Assembly: GCA_022796195.1 (NCBI GenBank)
Contig: JAAWIE010000002.1
Coordinates: forward strand, 47,330 to 111,329
Origin: Lawsonibacter sp.
GTDB lineage: Bacteria; Bacillota; Clostridia; Oscillospirales; Oscillospiraceae
Direction: 5' to 3'
Length of the DNA stretch: 64,000 bases
The notes beneath the pieces are model-generated. The model did no database searches. It saw only the letters and a program-made list of their open reading frames with translations, and was not told the DNA's origin. Of the stretch, positions 1 through 8,727 are shown piece by piece. Position numbers and translations under genes: made by a program. How positions within the stretch are numbered: the stretch's first letter is position 1; every line of letters begins with the position of its first letter.

Positions 1-3000
1 TTTCCTTCCGCCGGATTCAACAGCCGCAGGGGCACCAAATCATCTGCGGTCAATCCGGTCCCAGTCAAGGAAACCGCCCAGACCACCCCATCTTCCCCGC
101 TCTCCCCAGGCGGAACCATCGCGCTCTCCTCCACATGGAGAACGGCCTCATGGGTAAACTGCCCCTCGGCCAGAGCCAAGGACAGCTTGCCTTCCGTCTC
201 CTGGCTGGCAATCAGGGTGACCCAGGGGGCATAAACTGCCTCCACGGTTATGTCCGAGTTCACGCCGGAGCGATCAAATTCCGGCCACCTGCCATAGAAG
301 CCCTCCTGTGCGGGCACCTCGGGCAGGACCAGACGAGACAGGTCGTCTCCATAGAAAAAGGGGAGCTGTGCCACCGTCTCCCCCTCGGCCAGCAGGGTCA
401 GGGTAAAGGCGGTAAACTCCGGTGGGACATCGGGCAGAAGGGTCAGCTCCGCAAAGAGGACCGGCTCAGCCCGGCCCGCGTAGCTCACGCCGTCCACTCC
501 GGCTACACCGGTGTCCACAAAGCGGTTTCCGGTCAGCACGCCGTCCGTCTCCACCCCTCCAGCCACAGCCCCCAGGTATTCCGTCCCCTCCTCAATCGTA
601 GCAATGGAGACGCAGTCCCGCAGATGGCTGGCCCATCCAGCCACACCGCCCACATAGTTCTTTCCGGACAGGGTGCTTTTGGAAAAACAGCTGCGCACTA
701 TGGCGTCTGCAAAACCGGCCACGCCGCCAGTGTAGTCGCCGCTGGTGCTGGCAACCGGGCCATAATTCTGGCACTCCAGGGCGGTTCCCAAGTCCATCCG
801 GCCCGCGATTCCTCCTGCGCAGTCCTTTTTGGCGGTAACCTTCCCCCGGTTGAGACAGCCCTGCACAACTGCCTTGGTCTCGTAGGTGGAGCCGAAAGAG
901 AGCCGGTCCGCCCGGTCATCCTCCGGGTCCAGGTCCAGCTCAATGGCCACAGACCCCACAATACCGCCCACATTCCGGTCGCCCTCTACCGCGCCGGCAT
1001 TGCGGCAGTCAGCTACCTTGCCCTCCCGGGTGGCGGCGATGTCCTCGTCAGAGGTATCCTGAACAAAACCTTCCGCTCCCTCCTGCCGGCGTTCGTCCAG
1101 GTCCTCAATGGCGTCCATCATCACGTTACACACAATGTTGAACTGGCGGCTCACTGCCCGTAGGTCGCCGGTCAGCGTGTCGCTGCCGCTTTGAACGGTG
1201 CGGTTCAGCTCTTCCATCTCGCTGGACAGCCCGCCTAATGCGTCGTAGAGGCTGTCGCTGGCCTCCCGGGCCGCTTCTCCCAGATTCGTAAACTGCGCGG
1301 GACCGTTTCGAGTCAGCTGATCCACCCCGTCGCCGATGGCGTCAAAGGCGCTTTCCAGCAGCCTGCCAATGGCGGCAGAGGAATCGGCCGCATCCCGAAG
1401 GTCCTCCAGGGCGTCTTCCACCGGCTTCGACAGCCTCTCGGCCTCGCCCAGTGCCCGCTGGAGGTCAGACAACGACCGGGCCAGGCTGTCCCCCGCACTG
1501 CGCAGATTTTGGAAGGCGCTGCGCAGATTCTCCCGCGCCTGCGCCAGCTCCTCCGGGGAGGGCAGAGCGGGAAATCCGCCGGGAAACACTGCATTGTGGA
1601 TATGATCCAACGCAGCCTGAAAACTCCGGCAGGCCGCGTCCAGCTCTGTCTGTCCCTGCCGCAGTTCGTTTACCGAGGAACGCAGGGTATGAAAAACCTC
1701 CGAGCTGGTGTCCACCGCCCCCTCCAGCTCCTTCAGCGCCCGGTCCACCTGACGGGACAGCTGCTCCAGCCGCCGGCCCACATCGGCCAGGCCGTCCATA
1801 GCGGGGGAAATGGTGTCCAGCGCGTTGGTCACGTCCGCCGCCAGGATGTTCACCTCGTTTACATTGTCATCCACAAAATCCATGGTATGTTCCAGCAGAC
1901 GTTTGGAGCTCTCTCGGGCGGTACCGGTGAAGTCCCCCATCGCGGTCAGGTGGGCGGATACCCGGTCTCCGGTACTCTGCGCGTCGTTCAGGGCCTGGTT
2001 CACCAGCCGGTCCAGGGTGTCCAGCTCGGTGCGCAGACGGTCCAAGGTCTGGGGTCCGGGATCAAGCACCAGCCATGGCTCCGCCTGCCCCGCAATGCCT
2101 CCCACGTCTTTCCGACCATGGATGGTCCCCTTGTTGACGCACCCGGCCAAAAAACCGTTCTGCCGGCCCACGATGCCGCCGGTGTTGTAGCCTACATGAG
2201 GATAGCCTACATCTCCGTGGTTGGTACAGCTCTGGATGATGCCGTTGGAGTATCCCGCTACACCGCCGGTGTCGGTGGAGCCGTCCAAAACCCCGGTGGT
2301 CTCTTCCTCTTCAAAAGTATTTCGGTCGTTCAGCACCGCCCCTGGGTCCAGTTCCATCAAGGTCTGGCGGGTATCCCGCTCCGTCAGGTTGACCCCGGCG
2401 CTGTTGGTACACTTGAGCAGAAGGCCCGCGTTCCGGCCCGCAATGCCGCCGGTGGCGGTCTGCCCATTCACCGTTCCGGTGACCGAACAGTTGATAATCT
2501 GCCCGCCGGCTCCATTGCGCCCTACGAGTCCTCCCACCCCGCTCTCGCCGGTGACAGCCCCCTGAAAGACACAGTTTTGAATGGTTCCGGCGTTTACCCC
2601 AGCCAGTCCGCCTACGGTGGAGCGGCTGCCCTCAGGCGCCACCAGCCCCTTCACCACCAGATCCTGCACCACCGCCCCAGGCTGGATATAGCGAAACAGC
2701 CCTTGGTTTGACCCGGCCCCGGTGAGCCGCAGGCCGGAGATGCTGTGCCCCTGCCCCAGCAGAGTCCCCCCAAAGGTGGGGATGGGACGCACCGCTCTGC
2801 CCGACAGGTCCAGGTCAGCGGTCAGCACCGCAGTTTTTCCCTGGGACCAGGCGTCCAGCGCACAGTTTTGGGCAAACGCCTCCCAGTCCTCCGCTGTCGC
2901 AATGGAAATCCGCCCCTCCTGAGCGGCCAGCGCACCAGGGAGCGCCAGACCGGCCAACATCCACCCGGCCAGCGCCAGGGCACACAGCCGTTTGATGGTT

Positions 3001-3011
3001 CCTTTATGCAC
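1..3011 (-). CDS. GLUG-motif repeat, secreted/surface protein with central coiled-coil-like region (partial, runs off left edge)
   Basis: Open minus-strand frame from GTG at 3011 to the window edge: signal-peptide-like MHKGTIKRLCALALAGWMLAGLALPGALA, repeated GG(I/V/L)(A/V)G motifs (VGGLAGVNAGTIQNC, TGGIAGRNAGLLLKC, TGGIVGRQNGFLAGC, VGGIVGS, TGGVAGF, VGGVAGW). Absent from the ORF track, presumably because it has no stop in the window. Confidence 0.85.
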   Translation of the reverse strand, partial: MHKGTIKRLCALALAGWMLAGLALPGALAAQEGRISIATAEDWEAFAQNCALDAWSQGKTAVLTADLDLSGRAVRPIPTFGGTLLGQGHSISGLRLTGAGSNQGLFRYIQPGAVVQDLVVKGLVAPEGSRSTVGGLAGVNAGTIQNCVFQGAVTGESGVGGLVGRNGAGGQIINCSVTGTVNGQTATGGIAGRNAGLLLKCTNSAGVNLTERDTRQTLMELDPGAVLNDRNTFEEEETTGVLDGSTDTGGVAGYSNGIIQSCTNHGDVGYPHVGYNTGGIVGRQNGFLAGCVNKGTIHGRKDVGGIAGQAEPWLVLDPGPQTLDRLRTELDTLDRLVNQALNDAQSTGDRVSAHLTAMGDFTGTARESSKRLLEHTMDFVDDNVNEVNILAADVTNALDTISPAMDGLADVGRRLEQLSRQVDRALKELEGAVDTSSEVFHTLRSSVNELRQGQTELDAACRSFQAALDHIHNAVFPGGFPALPSPEELAQARENLRSAFQNLRSAGDSLARSLSDLQRALGEAERLSKPVEDALEDLRDAADSSAAIGRLLESAFDAIGDGVDQLTRNGPAQFTNLGEAAREASDSLYDALGGLSSEMEELNRTVQSGSDTLTGDLRAVSRQFNIVCNVMMDAIEDLDERRQEGAEGFVQDTSDEDIAATREGKVADCRNAGAVEGDRNVGGIVGSVAIELDLDPEDDRADRLSFGSTYETKAVVQGCLNRGKVTAKKDCAGGIAGRMDLGTALECQNYGPVASTSGDYTGGVAGFADAIVRSCFSKSTLSGKNYVGGVAGWASHLRDCVSIATIEEGTEYLGAVAGGVETDGVLTGNRFVDTGVAGVDGVSYAGRAEPVLFAELTLLPDVPPEFTAFTLTLLAEGETVAQLPFFYGDDLSRLVLPEVPAQEGFYGRWPEFDRSGVNSDITVEAVYAPWVTLIASQETEGKLSLALAEGQFTHEAVLHVEESAMVPPGESGEDGVVWAVSLTGTGLTADDLVPLRLLNPAEG

Positions 3012-5496
3012 GGCAGCCGTCCTCCTTTCCGCTCTGCGCCGCCGTCAAGGCGGGCGTGTCCTCCGGCTGAATCGCTCCCGCCTCTACTGCCGCGTTGATA
3101 CTTCCCCGCAGGGTACCGCTGAAATCGCCGTCCACCATGCCGGAGACGTAACCCCGGACATGGCCGTCCAGCCGCAGGGTACCGGTGTGGGTCTGAATGG
3201 GCAGATGGGCTTTTAAGGTAAAGGCGGTTTTTTCGATCAAAACGTCGCCTAGCAGCAAAATCTGAGGCAGGATACCCATAACTAGGAAAATCGAGATCAG
3301 GGTCCCCCGGCCCAGACATACGCCGATGGAGGCGATCGAAGCGGTGGTGGACAAAAATCCAATCAAAATACCGGCGGAGGCCAGAATGGTGCCCGAGGTC
3401 ACAATGGTGGGAAACGCCTCATTCAGGGATTCCACCACTGCGTCTTTGGGGGACATGGTCTGCTTCAGCTCCACATACCGGTTCGCAATCACGATGGCAT
3501 AGTCGATATTCGCGCCCATCTGGATGGAGCTGACCACCAGATAGCTGAGGAAAAACAGAGGTTCATTCTGCAAGTAGGGGAAGGAAAAGTTGATCCACAC
3601 AGAGCCCTGAATAACCAGAATCAGCAGTACCGGCAGTCCGGCGGACTGGAAGGTAAACACCAGCACCAGAATCACGAACACAATGGTCAAAATGCCGATG
3701 AGCAGATTGTCGTTGCCGAAGGATTCGGACAGGTCAAAGTCGCTGGTGGAATTGCCGACCAGAAGGGAATTTTCAGGAAAATACCGGCCTACAACATGGT
3801 GCAGCGTGTCCAAAAAGGCAAAGGTCTCCTCGCTCTCCTCAGGCAGATTCAGCTGAAGAACCATCCGGCTGTAGTTCTCGCCCTTGAGCTGGAGCTGTGC
3901 GTCGGTGAGCTGTTCGTGGAGGTCCTCAATGGTCTCAGTCATGTCGCTGTCCAAGGTGACATACCCCGCCTCCATCTGGTCGTAGACAAAGAGGAACATA
4001 TCGATCAGGGGAACGCTGTAGCTGTCCACGCCGGACACAAGCTGACCATAGGTCTCCTCGTTCACCGCGTAGGCGGAGTAGAGCAGACGGGCCGCCTCAA
4101 TATCCAGGTCGGTCATTTCGGCAAACTGCCGGGGCGTGAGCCGGTCGGTGAGGACATAGCCGTCCATGGCGTCCACGTTGGCAAGACCCAGCACCGTGCC
4201 CGTCTCGGGCATGCACTCCAGCTCCCGGAGCAGACGGCCCTCCTGTTCGTAGTCCCCCTGGGGGACCAGAACCGCCAGCACATTGACGCTTCCAAAGGTC
4301 TCGTTCACCCGCTCTTGAGCGATCTGAGCATCGTTCTTGCGGATGGTGGTCAGGCCGGTCTGTCCATAGGCGTAGGGACAGCGGTTGGCAAAGAGAAAGC
4401 CGCCGATGAGCAGCACGACGAACAGGGGCGGCATAATGTAGCGGGTCTTCACCGCCAGCCGGCCCCAGGCGGTGATTTTAGGTACGAAGCTGCGGTGGTG
4501 GGTGCGGTCGATGAGCGGACTGAAGCTGAGCAGCAGACCGGGCATCAAGGTAAACACGCTGAGCAGACTGAGGACGATAGCTTTCATCAGCACCAGCCCC
4601 AGGTCCTTGCCAATCCCAAACTGCATGAAGCACATGGCTCCCAGTCCGGACAGGGTGGTCATGGAGGAGCCGGAAATCTCCGGGATCGCCTTGCTCAGGG
4701 CAATGACCACCGCCTCTCGGGCCTCCAGCTTCTCCCGCTCCTCGGTGTACCGATGGCACAGGATAATCGCGTAGTCAATGGCCAGGGCCAGCTGGAGCAC
4801 CACCGCCACCGAGTTAGACACAAAGGAGATCTCACCAAAGATAAAATTGGTGCCCTTGTTCAGCAGCGCCGCCAAGCCAAAGGTCATAATCAGCACTGGA
4901 ATCTCCATGTAGGTGTGGGAGGTGAACAGCAGCACCAGCAGAATGATCACCACCGCGATGACCATAACCACCTGCATCTCTGCGTCCAGATTGGCGGAAG
5001 CGGAGTCGCCCACGTCACCCGTGACATAGACGTCGTAGCCCTCCAACAGGTCCTTTACCTGCTCCAGCCCCTCCAAACTAATTTCGTCATCGGCGGCGCC
5101 CTCATATGTAATGGAAAGCAGGGCGGCTCCATTTTGGTAGTGGTCTTCGGTGCCGTCAAACTCCACCGATTTCACCCCCGGAATGGCTTCCGCCTGTTGG
5201 GCCAGCTGCTCCGCTTGATCGAAAGCGATGTTGTCCACCATGATCCGGCTGGTACCGAAGGTGACAAACTCCGCCTCCATGGCCGTCAAGCCCTGCCGGG
5301 TCTCGGTACTGTCGGGCAGATAGCTGGTCAAATCGTCGTTGACCGACACCCATCCGCTGGCAAACACGCAGAAAATTGCCACGCCGATGTAAATGAGATA
5401 AAACGCTTTTCGTTTGTCCACAATGAAGGCCGCTATGCGCTCCATTGGGCTTTGCTGTTCGGGATTGTCCGCCGGCTGTCTCCGCAAACCCTTCAC
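3004..5496 (-). CDS. MMPL/RND-family transporter
   Basis: 830 aa, two 6-TM type blocks with large loops, MMPL-like sequence (VVVLQLALAIDYAIILCHRYTEERE; MGANIDYAIVIANRYVELK). Confidence 0.88.
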   Translation of the reverse strand: MKGLRRQPADNPEQQSPMERIAAFIVDKRKAFYLIYIGVAIFCVFASGWVSVNDDLTSYLPDSTETRQGLTAMEAEFVTFGTSRIMVDNIAFDQAEQLAQQAEAIPGVKSVEFDGTEDHYQNGAALLSITYEGAADDEISLEGLEQVKDLLEGYDVYVTGDVGDSASANLDAEMQVVMVIAVVIILLVLLFTSHTYMEIPVLIMTFGLAALLNKGTNFIFGEISFVSNSVAVVLQLALAIDYAIILCHRYTEEREKLEAREAVVIALSKAIPEISGSSMTTLSGLGAMCFMQFGIGKDLGLVLMKAIVLSLLSVFTLMPGLLLSFSPLIDRTHHRSFVPKITAWGRLAVKTRYIMPPLFVVLLIGGFLFANRCPYAYGQTGLTTIRKNDAQIAQERVNETFGSVNVLAVLVPQGDYEQEGRLLRELECMPETGTVLGLANVDAMDGYVLTDRLTPRQFAEMTDLDIEAARLLYSAYAVNEETYGQLVSGVDSYSVPLIDMFLFVYDQMEAGYVTLDSDMTETIEDLHEQLTDAQLQLKGENYSRMVLQLNLPEESEETFAFLDTLHHVVGRYFPENSLLVGNSTSDFDLSESFGNDNLLIGILTIVFVILVLVFTFQSAGLPVLLILVIQGSVWINFSFPYLQNEPLFFLSYLVVSSIQMGANIDYAIVIANRYVELKQTMSPKDAVVESLNEAFPTIVTSGTILASAGILIGFLSTTASIASIGVCLGRGTLISIFLVMGILPQILLLGDVLIEKTAFTLKAHLPIQTHTGTLRLDGHVRGYVSGMVDGDFSGTLRGSINAAVEAGAIQPEDTPALTAAQSGKEDGCRA

Positions 5497-5628
5497 TCCC
5501 CCTCAAAAATCGTCGCCATAACTAGTTTACTTTCATTTATAAAGGGAAATCAACGCCAGGTCAATAGGCAAAACCCGCTGTGTGTCTAGGGCCTGTTTGA
5601 ACTGAATACCGGCCGGGTTCCATCCGCA

Positions 5629-5660
5629 AAAAATGCCCCGTCCTTTTGGACGGGGCAATC
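5629..5660 (-). terminator. Rho-independent terminator
   Basis: TGCCCCGTCC-AAAA-GGACGGGGCA followed by T-run on minus strand. Confidence 0.8.
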
Positions 5661-5667
5661 GCACCAG

Positions 5668-6399
5668 TCAGGCACGCACAACTGCGTGAAGCAAAGACCA
5701 AATAGACCAGAGAAAACCAGCCAGAACGAGGAACACCAGCATGGGAACAAGCCAGTTTGTAAGTTCAAATTCCTCCCAGGGAAGTAGCTGGCCCAAAATC
5801 ATGGGCGCCACGCAGATACCCCAGATGAACCAGCCGCCTTTGGCTCCGAACCGCTGGATCACGGCCCCTGCAATGATCCCGCCGGCGACAGCCGCTCCAA
5901 AGGCAATCAGCCACCAGTACCACTCCAGGGTAAAGGACTCAATCAACAGGACTTTTTCCTGGACCAGAAGACCGTCCACTGTTGTACCCTCCGGAGAGAA
6001 AAAGATATGCCCAGACGCCCAGCCGTCCATTCCGGCCAGCTTCGCCCACAGGGCGGGACAGAGAACGCTCTCCACCGCGGCCAGCGCCGCGCCCAACACT
6101 AGGGCAAAGGCAGTTTCAAAGGAGATCAGCCCCAAGGTCAGCCCCAGCGCCCTGCGGCGGGTCTGTCCGAACTGGATGGCCTGTTCGAAGCTGACCCCCA
6201 CATGGGAAATTCCGGCAATCAGGGCGCAGAAGCCGCCCACAATGGGGAAAAGTGCAGAGGACACGGTTACACTGGTTTCCGGCCTGGCAAAGTGCATGAC
6301 GCACCCGATTATGATCTGAATCACCAGAAACATCCCGCACTCCACACTAAGATAGAGCAGCAGATCATCCAAATTCAGCTGGATTAACTTTTTTAACAT
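5668..6399 (-). CDS. Integral membrane protein, putative ABC permease component
   Basis: 243 aa hydrophobic; last gene of GntR-ABC operon. Confidence 0.7.
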   Translation of the reverse strand: MLKKLIQLNLDDLLLYLSVECGMFLVIQIIIGCVMHFARPETSVTVSSALFPIVGGFCALIAGISHVGVSFEQAIQFGQTRRRALGLTLGLISFETAFALVLGAALAAVESVLCPALWAKLAGMDGWASGHIFFSPEGTTVDGLLVQEKVLLIESFTLEWYWWLIAFGAAVAGGIIAGAVIQRFGAKGGWFIWGICVAPMILGQLLPWEEFELTNWLVPMLVFLVLAGFLWSIWSLLHAVVRA

Positions 6400-6406
6400 C
6401 TTCCAT

Positions 6407-7102
6407 TCACCTCACCACAAAACGATGGATAGCGCGCCAGATGAGGAGCTCTCCCCCCACCGCCGCCGCAGCCAGCACAGCGGCCATCCCTTTGGGCAAA
6501 AGGGTCCACAGCCAGCCCCATTCCGAGTCGTAAAGGAATGCCATCAGCTCCGTCTCGGCCGACAAAATCAGCACAATGGTGGCCCCCATCAGCACCAAAA
6601 TGGACAGAAGAACCACAACAATGCCCAAACCCTTGTGGTTCATCATCAGCATACCGCTCAAACAGCCCAGCACCATCACCGCAAAGCAGAGCAGGGGGTA
6701 GGCCCAGGGCTTGCCTTCGAACATATACAGCAGCATCCACCGGTCCCGGACCTCCCAGCCGGCCAGGGCTGGGAAGGCGGACATAAACAGCTGGAGAGCC
6801 CAGCACACCGCTGTGGAAAACAAGATTATGCCTTGCAAGGCGGTAAAGAAATCCCGCCGCCGCGCCCCCATAGAAAGGCCCAGTTGTAGGTTACTGGTGC
6901 AGAAGCCGAAGGAAAACAGAAACAGACAGAACGCCGCCATTGCGGGAAACATCGCATAGTAGTTCGCAAAAAGGTTGCTGTTTCCCGGCTCGCCGGGCAC
7001 GCCGGTGAGGTAGCACCCGGCAAACACAAAGGCGGCGAAGCCCAACAGAGACGCCAGGTTGACCCAGGCGAACTGAAACAGAAAGCGAACGGTTTTTCCC
7101 AT
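6407..7102 (-). CDS. Integral membrane protein, putative ABC permease component
   Basis: Hydrophobic; likely start MGKTVRFLFQFAWVNLASLLG; between the ATPase and another membrane gene. Confidence 0.7.
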   Translation of the reverse strand: MGKTVRFLFQFAWVNLASLLGFAAFVFAGCYLTGVPGEPGNSNLFANYYAMFPAMAAFCLFLFSFGFCTSNLQLGLSMGARRRDFFTALQGIILFSTAVCWALQLFMSAFPALAGWEVRDRWMLLYMFEGKPWAYPLLCFAVMVLGCLSGMLMMNHKGLGIVVVLLSILVLMGATIVLILSAETELMAFLYDSEWGWLWTLLPKGMAAVLAAAAVGGELLIWRAIHRFVVR

Positions 7103-7115
7103 TGTTCCCGCCCCC

Positions 7116-8003
7116 TTACTGGGCGTCCCCATGGCCGCACAGGGACACAAAGACGTTTTGCAGGTTCATGGGGGACACATCCACATCTGCTTGCAGCGCA
7201 TCCTCCAGCTTGACCATATCCCCCCGGACCGCCGCCGTTTTGTGCCGCCCCATCTGGTGGGTGGACAGCACCTGAAGGCCGGTACACACCTGGTCCACCA
7301 CGTCGTCCCGGCCTGAGACATAGTGGAACTGGCTCACCAGCGCCTCGGTCTCCGCGTTTTCCAGGATGCGGCCCTCATCCAGGATAATCACCCGCTCAAA
7401 GACGGAGGCGGCCTCTTCAATGATGTGGGTAGAGACAATGAACGTGCGGTTGGTCTGAGCGAAGTCCTCCAGCAGCAGCTGGTAGAACCGTTCCCGCATG
7501 ACCACATCCAGTCCGGCGGCAGGTTCATCCAGAATGGTGATGGGCGCCCGGCTGGCCAGGGCAATCAAAATGGTCACCATGGACATCTGCCCCTTCGACA
7601 ACTGGGAAATTTTTTTCTTGGTCTCCAGCTTGAATTCGTCCAGCAGGCGCAGGGCATAACTCATATCCCACCTGGGGTAGTAAATGGCGGCAGACTTGAG
7701 ATAGTGCCTGATTTTCAGGTTGTTCGGCCCGGAAAACAGGGTGGGCTGGAGTTCCCTGGCGAAGCAGATGTCGTTGAGAGCCGCTTGGTTCTCCCACACC
7801 GGCTGGCCGTTATAGGTGACCTCTCCGCTGTTTTTGGTGTTTTGGGCGGTTAGAATCCCCAGCAGAGTGGTTTTTCCCGCCCCGTTGCGGCCAATGAGAC
7901 CATAGATTTTTCCCGGCTCAATGGTCAGGTCCAGATTGTGGAGGACCTCTTTCTCTTTGTAGGACTTACACAGACCCTGTGCGTTTAATCTTCCACCGTT
8001 CAT
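7116..8003 (-). CDS. ABC transporter ATP-binding protein
   Basis: Walker A GRNGAGKTT, signature LSKGQMS, Walker B ITILDEPAAGLD. Confidence 0.95.
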   Translation of the reverse strand: MNGGRLNAQGLCKSYKEKEVLHNLDLTIEPGKIYGLIGRNGAGKTTLLGILTAQNTKNSGEVTYNGQPVWENQAALNDICFARELQPTLFSGPNNLKIRHYLKSAAIYYPRWDMSYALRLLDEFKLETKKKISQLSKGQMSMVTILIALASRAPITILDEPAAGLDVVMRERFYQLLLEDFAQTNRTFIVSTHIIEEAASVFERVIILDEGRILENAETEALVSQFHYVSGRDDVVDQVCTGLQVLSTHQMGRHKTAAVRGDMVKLEDALQADVDVSPMNLQNVFVSLCGHGDAQ

Positions 8004-8380
8004 GTTTCCTTCTCCTCTCCAATGGCCCGTTCAATCATAGCCAGCAGTTCCTCCCCGGTGAGGGCCAGGGACGCCCCCTCCTTGACCAGAGGTTTGACAT
8101 AGCCGTCGTAAAAGGCGGCTTTTCGGTTTTGTCTCACGGTCTCCCCCGCTCCTTTCGCCACAAACATTCCAATGCCCCGCCGCTTGTACAAAATTCCGTC
8201 TGTCACCAACAGATTGATGCCCTTCGCCGCCGTGGCCGGGTTGATGTTATATCCCCTGGCCAGCTCGTTGGTAGAGGGCACCTGCTCCTCTTCCTGGTAG
8301 ATCCCCCGAAGAATGTCGTCTTCCAACATTCGGGCAATCTGTAGGTAAATCAGGGATTGGTCGTTTAACGTTCCGCGCAC
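8000..8380 (-). CDS. GntR-family (YtrA-type) transcriptional regulator
   Basis: Short GntR wHTH (LARGYNINPATAAKGINLLVTDGILYKRRGIGMFV); 4-nt overlap with ABC ATPase. Confidence 0.92.
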   Translation of the reverse strand: MRGTLNDQSLIYLQIARMLEDDILRGIYQEEEQVPSTNELARGYNINPATAAKGINLLVTDGILYKRRGIGMFVAKGAGETVRQNRKAAFYDGYVKPLVKEGASLALTGEELLAMIERAIGEEKET

Positions 8381-8419
8381 GCAATCACCTCCGCAATTCG
8401 TTTTGACCGGTCGTTTATT

Positions 8420-8443
8420 GGTTCATTACTTGCGTAACTAACC
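8420..8443. promoter_or_regulatory. Putative GntR operator (imperfect dyad)
   Basis: GGTTCATTAC-TTGC-GTAACTAACC just upstream of the gntR-like gene. Confidence 0.45.
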
Positions 8444-8502
8444 ATACCACTACAGAACGAGATTGTCAAGAGGAAATTTGGATTTGTGGCAATTTCTTAG
8501 AA

Positions 8503-8533
8503 ACAAAAAAAGCCCTGCCGGAGGCAGGGTGCT
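8503..8533 (-). terminator. Rho-independent terminator
   Basis: CCCTGCC-TCC-GGCAGGG then TTTTTTT on minus strand. Confidence 0.75.
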
Positions 8534-8727
8534 TGTCTAAAGACTACTATCCCCGCAGGGCAAGGCTCCTTCGGCAAAGGAGCCTTACTCCACGGGGCGG
8601 TGGGTATTGTACTTTGTCTGGGACGCCCTCTGTTCCGCCGGTACTCCCTTGAACACCGGAGCGTTACAGCTCCCGTTTGTCCGACCGGCCCAGCAGATAG
8701 TCCGTGTTGACATTTTTCAAACAAGTC

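Noticed and set aside
135-2711. Plus ORFs of 342 aa and 400 aa
   Set aside because: Antisense shadows of the GLUG-repeat gene; composition is reverse-complement-like and lacks domains.
3796-5589. 597-aa plus ORF
   Set aside because: Antisense to the MMPL transporter.
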